In this document: piece by piece, positions 57,382-64,000 of the stretch | How positions within the stretch are numbered: position 1 is the stretch's first letter | How the letters are laid out: each line of letters begins with the position of its first letter | Assembly (NCBI RefSeq): GCF_000149955.1 | Contig: NC_030996.1 | Coordinates: forward strand, 1,071,467 to 1,135,466 | DNA from: Fusarium oxysporum f. sp. lycopersici 4287 | Lineage: Eukaryota; Ascomycota; Sordariomycetes; Hypocreales; Nectriaceae | Direction: 5' to 3' | DNA: 64,000 bases | Notes under the pieces: generated by a model | The model's input: only the letters and a program-made list of their open reading frames with translations | What the model was told of the DNA's origin: nothing | Databases searched by the model: none | Translations under genes and position numbers: made by a program

Positions 57382-58485
57382 CTTGACGAGGAGGTCGTCC
57401 CTTGGTCTCTGGAAAGATTGTGAGGATTCTGTAGGTACCCGAATAGCCTATACTGATAACAAATAAAGGCAGAAAACACGCGTTCACATCTTTGATGGCG
57501 CGCAGTTATATAGGGGTCTTGAACAAGAGACAAGGTCCTCATCAGGCTCAAAATTTGTGCGTTTTTCAACCTCCTCCACCACTACCCTGAGACAAATGCT
57601 ACGCTGACAACTTGGCACTCCAAAAGCCTCCAGAAAAGATGCTTTTCCCTCACACTGAAGTAATGCAGTGAGATTCTCAATGCTACTCTGTTTATTTTCG
57701 ACATCAAAACGGCCCCCAAATGAAGATGCAGGGTTTCCTTCAGCTTCTTGCTTATGGTAACACCTTATCCATATATCTTACAGCGAGGTCCAATAAATTT
57801 CTCTGCTGACCACTAAACCCCGTACAACGGCTTGAAGGATCTGAATCGCTTAGCCAGATCAGGCCTTATTCCCGATTTTAGTAGCAGAAGGTCCAGGCTC
57901 TGGTACGAGTTTAGCCTTGTAAGCACCAGCCTTATTTCAAATCTTATATGCATCAAAACAACCATGTCTACCCCCGATTATTCCCGTTGATCTTTGGTTG
58001 ATCGAGGTCTGGAGTATCTCAGATTTTCGGCCGCTTGGTCTTATCAGTTTCATTGTTTGGCCCCCAATATGATCAGGAAACTGCAGTCTTGCATTCTGGT
58101 TGGGGGCCGATTCTTAGTTGGCGGCAGGATTTGAAGCGCTTTGGTCATCATTCCTGGCGCAAGATCTTATTTTCACCTTTGGCTACCTGGCATGACAAAT
58201 TGCGAGTTGGACAAGCGCTTATGTTACCAGCCAAAAACGAACCTTTTGTGTAGAGGCTTTGGTTGTACGGTTCTATGGTCGCAGACTGACAGAAAAGCAT
58301 GTTGAAGCCGCTGGCTCCGTTCATGGTAAGAGAAGCACAAGGACACCGATGATAGAGAGAATGAACACCAGCAGTGGTTAAGATAATACGGATGAATGAT
58401 ACCATGTAAGATTAAATATGGTTTATGGATAGACGAAGATATGGAGACGACGCCTCAGCTTCTGACTTCAAAGGCAAGTCGTCTC
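57382..58485. other. Intergenic region, no gene seen
   Basis: 1.1 kb between the CaaX-box protein start and the stop of the FAD oxidase. No recognised coding sequence. Confidence 0.45.
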
Positions 58486-60151
58486 TCATGCCACAGGACC
58501 AAAGAAGCTAAACTTTCCTTTGGGGTCATACTTGTTCTTCAAACTCTTCAAACGCTCTTGCCGCCAGTTCTCCTTTCCATACCAACTGACCGGCTCTTCA
58601 TTACCAAAAGCGTAGTTAACATAGACGCTCATGTGGTACTGACCAGAAGCTCTATGGAGGATATGGCGCAACTCATTGCCGACAGCGGCAGCCTTCTTGT
58701 CGAGTTCAGAATCTCCAGGCTTGTATGTGATCAAGGGAGCAGTGAGGATATTCTGTTGTCGGAAGGCGAAAGCAGCACTCTGGGCATCAGTGCCCCGAAC
58801 AGCCTGGGTGGAGTAACCCTCAAACATGAAGATAGAAGTGTTGAAAGGAGTGTCAGGACCTGTCTCTTTGGCAAAGAGATTCCATGCGTTCTTCATGGCG
58901 GAGACATTGTACTTCTGAAGGTAGAGAGGGAAGCGGGGGTTGACAAGACCATTCTTCTGGCATGGGACAGCATCGACATCGATTTGTGTCCACCTGGCAA
59001 GGTCGCGGTAGTCTCCAGACTCAGGAGAGATGGCAATTGGGTTTAAATCGTGGAAAGGCTTGGAGATCTTGGGGTCGATGCTCTTCACGCCTTCCTGGAT
59101 GAGCCAGAAGAGGATGATAGGCTGCAAAAGCCAACGTTAGACCAAAACAATGGATGAAGGATAGAAACTTACGTTTTCGGGGTCCGCAGTAGGGTCATGG
59201 ACCCAGTAGGACCAGTTGATGACGCCCTCAGGCTGCTTTCGAAGGAGATGCTCATTGGCGGTATGATACAACTTCTCAACGTGTTCGCCACTGAAGACAA
59301 GTGTCTCGATGGCCCAGTCTCGGTGCTGGATCTCATACACCTTGGAAGTGATAGAAGTCACAATACCAAAGTTGTGACCAGCGCCCTTGAGGGCCCACCA
59401 AAGATCGGACTTGTTATCGATGGTCTTGAACGATCCATCAGCCAAGACAATGTTGAGCGAGACCCACTGATCTGCGATGATACCGTGATGGCCTTGGAGC
59501 CAGCCATGTCCACCACCAAGGCCTGGACCCATATAGCTAACGCACTCGCATGTTCCGGTCACTGGTAGCGGTTAGCACGTCATCATTGGCAAGAAAAAAA
59601 CATCAAAGCGTACCGGTTTGCTTGTTGGCAGCCCAAAGTGTGTCGGTGACTTCTTTGGACCTTGTACCGCCACCAATTGTAACCGTCTTGCCGTCAGCAG
59701 CGACTTTGACCTTGTTCAGCTGGCTGAGATAAATCTCAATACCATGGTCCATGCGACCCAAAGTGGTGATGGCTCCATGAGCAGTGTTGTAGGCGAGGAA
59801 AGGAAGGCTCTTGGAGTTGGCATATTTGACCTTGAGAAGCAGTCATTAGCATTTCTCATCAACGATTAGTTACGAAACACTTACAGTCGTGGCGACATCC
59901 TGCTCTGTACCAGGAACGACAACAATATTGACCTTGGGAGCATCCAGAACGGACCAACGAGTGGTAGCCTTCTCAAACTCGGCAGATCCAGGACAGTAGA
60001 CCTTGGCCGACTTGGATAACTTCTTACCAAGTTGGCTCAGGTCTTCAGAACATGTCCCAATGGCATCGCTACGAGTAAAAGGAGTTGTCGCGCATGTGAC
60101 TGCGGTGCTCCAAGCTGCCAATGCAGCAAAGACTTTACTTGAGAAATGCAT
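58486..60151 (-). CDS. Secreted FAD-linked oxidase, BBE/AA7 type (compact)
   Basis: Four exons, 59885-60151, 59614-59830, 59173-59561 and 58486-59121, encode 502 residues. A signal peptide covers about residues 1-20. The FAD domain has FLAYNTAHGAITTLGRMDHG, where the His is the likely 8-alpha linkage site, and GTCECVSYMGPGLGGGHGWL, where a Cys can form the second bond seen in bicovalent oligosaccharide oxidases. The BBE tail ends near ERLKSLKNKYDPKGKFSF. It is probably an extracellular oxidase of sugars or small metabolites with O2 as acceptor. It is a distant relative of the gene at 49670, not a recent duplicate, since exon number agrees but positions and lengths differ. Confidence 0.9.
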
Positions 60152-61485
60152 TATAAGAAACCACGTGCAAATGCAAGACACAACTTGGACCCTTAGATCA
60201 AAGACCCCCTCTAGTTAAAGGATCGACGAGGACCAGGTGCATATTTAACCTGCCTGGTTCGCCTTTTTCTTCCTCTGCGCCATCGGCCAACGTTACCCCG
60301 AAAAGCCAATCCCTGACAAATTCCCCTAACTTCTTCCTGCAGCCGAGGTTTGACAAGAAAAAGGGAAATTATTCCTAATATCCTTGCTAATGTCCATAGC
60401 CACCTTCTTCGTTTAGCAGCCTGCATGTTAGTTCCCCCACCTTCTCGTAGGACAACGGAGATTCTGATACGACCCGATCGAATATCTCAAAGTCATAGCG
60501 TGGAGATGGATCCATTTTAGTACCCGCGGAACGGGTACCGGCGCGGAAAATCCCTGACTTTTAGCTGAAACCCAGTATTTATTTCGGGCTTTTATTCCAT
60601 GGGTTGCTGATCGCGAAGATGCAATTGTCCAATCGGGTTCCTGGACATGATCTGAGTGCAATCTTAGAACCATCAGCATCGATTTGTGGGAGGCCTACCG
60701 AGACTTCCGAAGGCCAGTGGGTATTGGGACCTTTAGTCTTGTGAATTGCCTGAATGCTAAGAACAAAAAAGAAATGATCGTCGAGGCGAGGTGTTGTCAG
60801 AAGTGGAAATCAGATCTGAGATTGTACCAGAGCATCTCGAACATCTCCCCAGATTGTCGAGGTAGCATTGACAGCGCCACCTCTGTCCCAACTGAGATCT
60901 CATATGCATGTAACGGCCAAAAAAGAACACCTCAGCCAAATTATCATGGATTGAAGGAATATGGTTATTTCTCATTACGTGCGTGGCGTTCTCAGCCGTA
61001 GCTTGCCGTATCACAGGCTTTACCATTGAACTCTTGGCGCGTCATTTTCTTCACGAGCTAGCCAGACTTTGCCCTGCTACTGCTTAGTGTCAGGTACGGG
61101 TCGGTCTCCAATATTTCCAGCTATCCCCGAGCACCAACCAACTGAACATTGCATGTCTAGCATGGCCAGGGGAGGTAAGAAAACCCATGACGTGTCGCAA
61201 ATGACAAAAAGAATGAGGTAAGCTTACTTTGACTTAGCAGGCCATCAGAGGAGTTATTTCTGGCACCTTTGGCTAAGACTTCCTGGTGGCATGTGCAGAC
61301 TAATCTCAGGGGTGCAGATTCTGGGAAGCTTGTGATTCAGTGGAAACGGAAAATGCTCTGCGTATTCAGGCCCCTACCTGCTTACTTATGGGGCGAAGTG
61401 TCCAGGACCCGGGCCCATGGGCCGCTGATCTTTGTTCTTTCTCCCTTCTTTCCTTTTGCTTCTGATACCTTTGTTGGTTCTGAAG
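60152..61485. other. Divergent intergenic region
   Basis: 1.3 kb between the oxidase start and the next plus-strand start. No recognised gene. A 12-bp palindrome GGCCCATGGGCC occurs near 61412. Confidence 0.45.
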
Positions 61486-62907
61486 ATGTCGGACCCTGTC
61501 GTTGAAGGTTGGACGCTGTATGCGGTCGGCGTCGCTTCGACGATCCTCAGATTTTATGCTCGTATGAGAGTGGATGGTTTGAGGAGTCTTCAAGCTGAAG
61601 ACTATCTCATGGCCATATCGATTGTAGGTTCCCATCAAGCTCTGTGGACGCTGGTTGGATATTGACTTCATCAGGTCTTTTACACCATCCAGACAACTCT
61701 TGCATACAACATCGGGATCCTTGCCCATGGTCTCGCAAACAATGGAATAACAGATGCTCAACGAGCTGCGTTGTCACCAAGCGACCCAGAATATGATTTC
61801 AGGTTCGTGGTCTTTCATCATTCTTGATCTCCCAGCTCTTTGCTCACTGAAGTTGTCAGAATAATTGGCTCCAAAATCCAGGTTGCCGGCTGGACCATAT
61901 ATTCCGCTCTGATCTGGTCACTAAAGCTATCCATGCTATACTTCTACACTCGCTTGACGGTATAAACTCCAAATTAGTCACAAAAATCGCACCTGACATT
62001 TACTAGACTGGACTTGGTCGTCCATATCGCATCCGGATATACGTTGGGTTTGGTCTAGTCATCGGCACTTTCATCGCCACCATGATAGCTATTTTTGCTG
62101 GTTGTCAACCTTTTCACAAGTACTGGCAGATTAACCCGGATCCTGGCAGTGAGTATCACAGTCTCAGCTGCACAGACGTTGTACTGACACTTCGCCCTAG
62201 ACTCCTGTCAAGCTGCTATCTCGAAACCCATCGTCTGGGTCTCATTTGCAGCCAACATCTCAACTGATATCTATCTTATCGCAATTCCTCTTCCTATGCT
62301 TTGGGGATCGAGCTTGAAAATGATTAAGAAGATCGCTTCTACGATCGTGCTTGGGGCCGGTATCTTTGTACTTGTCTGCGCAACCTTAAAGAGTGTTTTC
62401 GTCCTCGTGGTACGTCCTCTGGTAGAGCTTATTTCTCCGACACTGTGGCCTAACTTCTGCATGTAGGATCCCGTTAATGGAGCCGAGCTTGCTGGAGCCT
62501 GGGGCACTCGCGAAGCCTTTGTCGCCGTGATGACAACCAATCTACCGATCCTCTTTCCGCTCTTCAGAGTCTGGCTCACGCCAATCTTCGGAAGTGTGTT
62601 ACGCTCCTCTCACAAGACATCCTATCAATATCCTTCCGGGTTTCAGACTATAGGCGGAGGAGGGCGAAGCGGCAAAAGTAACGACCCGAGCCGGCGAGGA
62701 CCTCCGACCGCAAATCCCATATCTGCGAATATGTCATTCAATAATAGCGAGGAACGGATCGTCAAGGCAGAAGCCCACCGCATGGATGACCTGACCGATT
62801 ATAGCGCATCGAAAGGAATTATTGTTTCGAATGTGGTTGAAGTTATTCATGAAGACAAGAAGGGTGGTAGCAGTAGGAGTAGAGAAGGTTCTGAAGGGTC
62901 ATGGTAA
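61486..62907 (+). CDS. PTH11/rhodopsin-like integral membrane protein
   Basis: Six exons, 61486-61623, 61675-61802, 61860-61959, 62007-62148, 62201-62409 and 62467-62907, encode 385 residues. The rhodopsin-like membrane core has AEDYLMAISIVFYTIQTTLAY, LIWSLKLSMLYFYTRLT and STDIYLIAIPLPMLWGSSLK, matching the seven-helix PTH11-type domain. A cytosolic tail of about 110 residues is rich in Gly, Ser and Lys. No CFEM domain precedes it. Role and ligand are unknown. It belongs to the same broad family as the gene at 54120, but different intron positions argue against recent duplication. Confidence 0.87.
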
Positions 62908-63223
62908 GAATGAGTTTAATACATGTGATTCGAAATGAAATAACATACAGGGCACTGAAAGACTTTATATTGTTGATGGATAATGAGACATGGCGTTGAT
63001 TTAAAATGGTTCAGTTCGTATTCAGTAGCTCTTGTTTTCGTCTAGAAAGGTGGACTTAAATTGTTTACTTATGGTAAGATCACCACAAAAGATAGCACAA
63101 CTTTTGGAATTTCGAATTCGCCCAAGCTGTAACGAAACATGGAGCCCTGGGACAACACTTCCTAACAACTTGACCCTGATGCCGTGTTTGTACGGTGGAG
63201 TGTTGTCGGAGATGAATGCCTTC

Positions 63224-63925
63224 TTAACACTCCTTATCCCACGAGCGCCATGCGCCTTCAACCTTGAAGTTACCAGCAGGTTGCAACTCCCTAATGTGCT
63301 TGTAGTAGAGAAGGCAGGTTCCAGGGCTTCCGCCATCGTGGGCGTAGGAGCGGCATGTCGTACCGTCTCCGACAGCAGCGCATCCGGCCTTGCAAGCGGC
63401 CAAATCGGTCTTCAGGCGCCGAGAAGTGGCCCAGATCGTTCTTTCCCAAGATGTCGCACTGAGAACAGCTCGAGTGTGAAGATCCCGAGCTTTATGCCGC
63501 GGCGGTAGCCTTGCACTCTGCCAGCTCAGACTCGAGCGCAGCCTCGCTCGCAAGGCAAGCTTCTTTGGCCTCTGCATCGGTCTCGGCAAAAGGATCAGGC
63601 TCAACGAAGGGGTCGCCGATCTCAACCTTAGTCATGTATACATGGCGTCTGCTCTAGTGCGATCTTCTCCATCGGGCTTGGAGACGATGCATTTCTTGGA
63701 GGGAGGGTGGTATGAACAGACCTCGACGCCAGCAGCCTGGCAAAGGGCAGCGCAGTCCTTGGCGGAAACAATCCTCTCGTGGGTGGTGCCCGTGCGATAC
63801 ATATTGCACTTATGCTCCACAATATAGTCTGGGGTAATTGTCTCGCGATGGCCCTCAACACAGTCAGCGATGAAGTGGGAAGCACCGAAAAGTGCGGCCA
63901 GGCCGTAGATGACGGAGGCTTTCAT
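63224..63925 (-). pseudogene. Secreted Apple/PAN-like protein gene, frameshifted
   Basis: The frame from 63925 starts with a signal peptide (MKASVIYGLAALFGASHF) and an Apple/PAN-like Cys pattern (CNMYRTG...DCAALCQ...VCSYHPPSKKC). It stops at about 63632. Related coding sequence continues in another frame (EIGDPFVEPDPFAETDAEAK), an acidic linker, and after a second shift near 63508 in a third frame with another PAN-like unit (LAACKAGCAAVGDGTTCRSY) ending at 63224. No introns with proper borders explain the frame changes, so two indels are likely. Whether they are real or sequencing errors cannot be told. Such proteins are cell-surface or secreted carbohydrate or protein binders. Confidence 0.6.
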
Positions 63926-64000
63926 ATTGGTGGTTGGTGAGTATAAGCAAGTGTAAGGATTGGTAATTGAGGAACTCTAAGGGATAACTAGACTCAATGA

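Overview
This window comes from a filamentous ascomycete nuclear genome, most likely a Fusarium-like Sordariomycete. Genes are spaced 0.3-2.5 kb apart on both strands. They are interrupted by short (about 45-60 bp) GT-AG introns with fungal GTAAGT-type donors, and both tRNAs carry introns. The gene content is also typically fungal: an NPS6-type siderophore synthetase, Mir-type siderophore transporter, PTH11-like membrane proteins and secreted GMC/BBE flavoenzymes. The genus is inferred from overall resemblance only. All exon coordinates were worked out by eye from splice consensus, frame and family similarity.

Region A (1-10.35 kb) looks like a secondary-metabolite locus built around an isocyanide synthase (Dit1/PvcA family, 2215-3775). 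It is divergent from the 5' part of an NRPS-like adenylating enzyme that runs off the left edge. A GDXG alpha/beta hydrolase and an alcohol-acetyltransferase-type acyltransferase form a second divergent pair, followed by a secreted 8-exon GMC oxidoreductase. Region B (10.4-22.7 kb) mixes an F-box-like protein, a hexapeptide acetyltransferase, a glycine-rich RNA-binding protein, a DJ-1/PfpI protein resembling isocyanide hydratases, a CYP504-like P450 and a cellobiose-dehydrogenase-like gene broken by several frameshifts.

Region C (25.3-45.1 kb) is an extracellular siderophore (fusarinine-type) gene cluster. It holds a siderophore-esterase-like hydrolase, a siderophore-iron MFS transporter, a SidF-like acyltransferase, a SidH-like hydratase, the NRPS NPS6/SidD and a DUF3533 membrane protein. 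Seven exact ATCWGATAA sites, the motif of SreA-type iron-responsive GATA repressors, lie in its intergenic regions. The last condensation domain of NPS6 is scrambled by a dense run of single-base homopolymer expansions. Similar small indels occur in three other genes, so assembly error is a serious possibility.

Region D (45.8-49.3 kb) holds a coiled-coil P-loop GTPase gene, a broken relative facing away from it, and AT-rich DNA. Inserted in the AT-rich DNA is an intact 479-bp terminal-repeat element with two identical 131-bp repeats and a 5-bp target duplication. Region E (49.6-64 kb) carries two secreted FAD-linked (BBE-type) oxidases, two PTH11/rhodopsin-like seven-helix proteins, a low-complexity Cys-rich protein ending in a CaaX box, a tRNA-Met and a frameshifted secreted Apple/PAN-like protein. 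There is a sequence gap of 145 N at 24503-24647.
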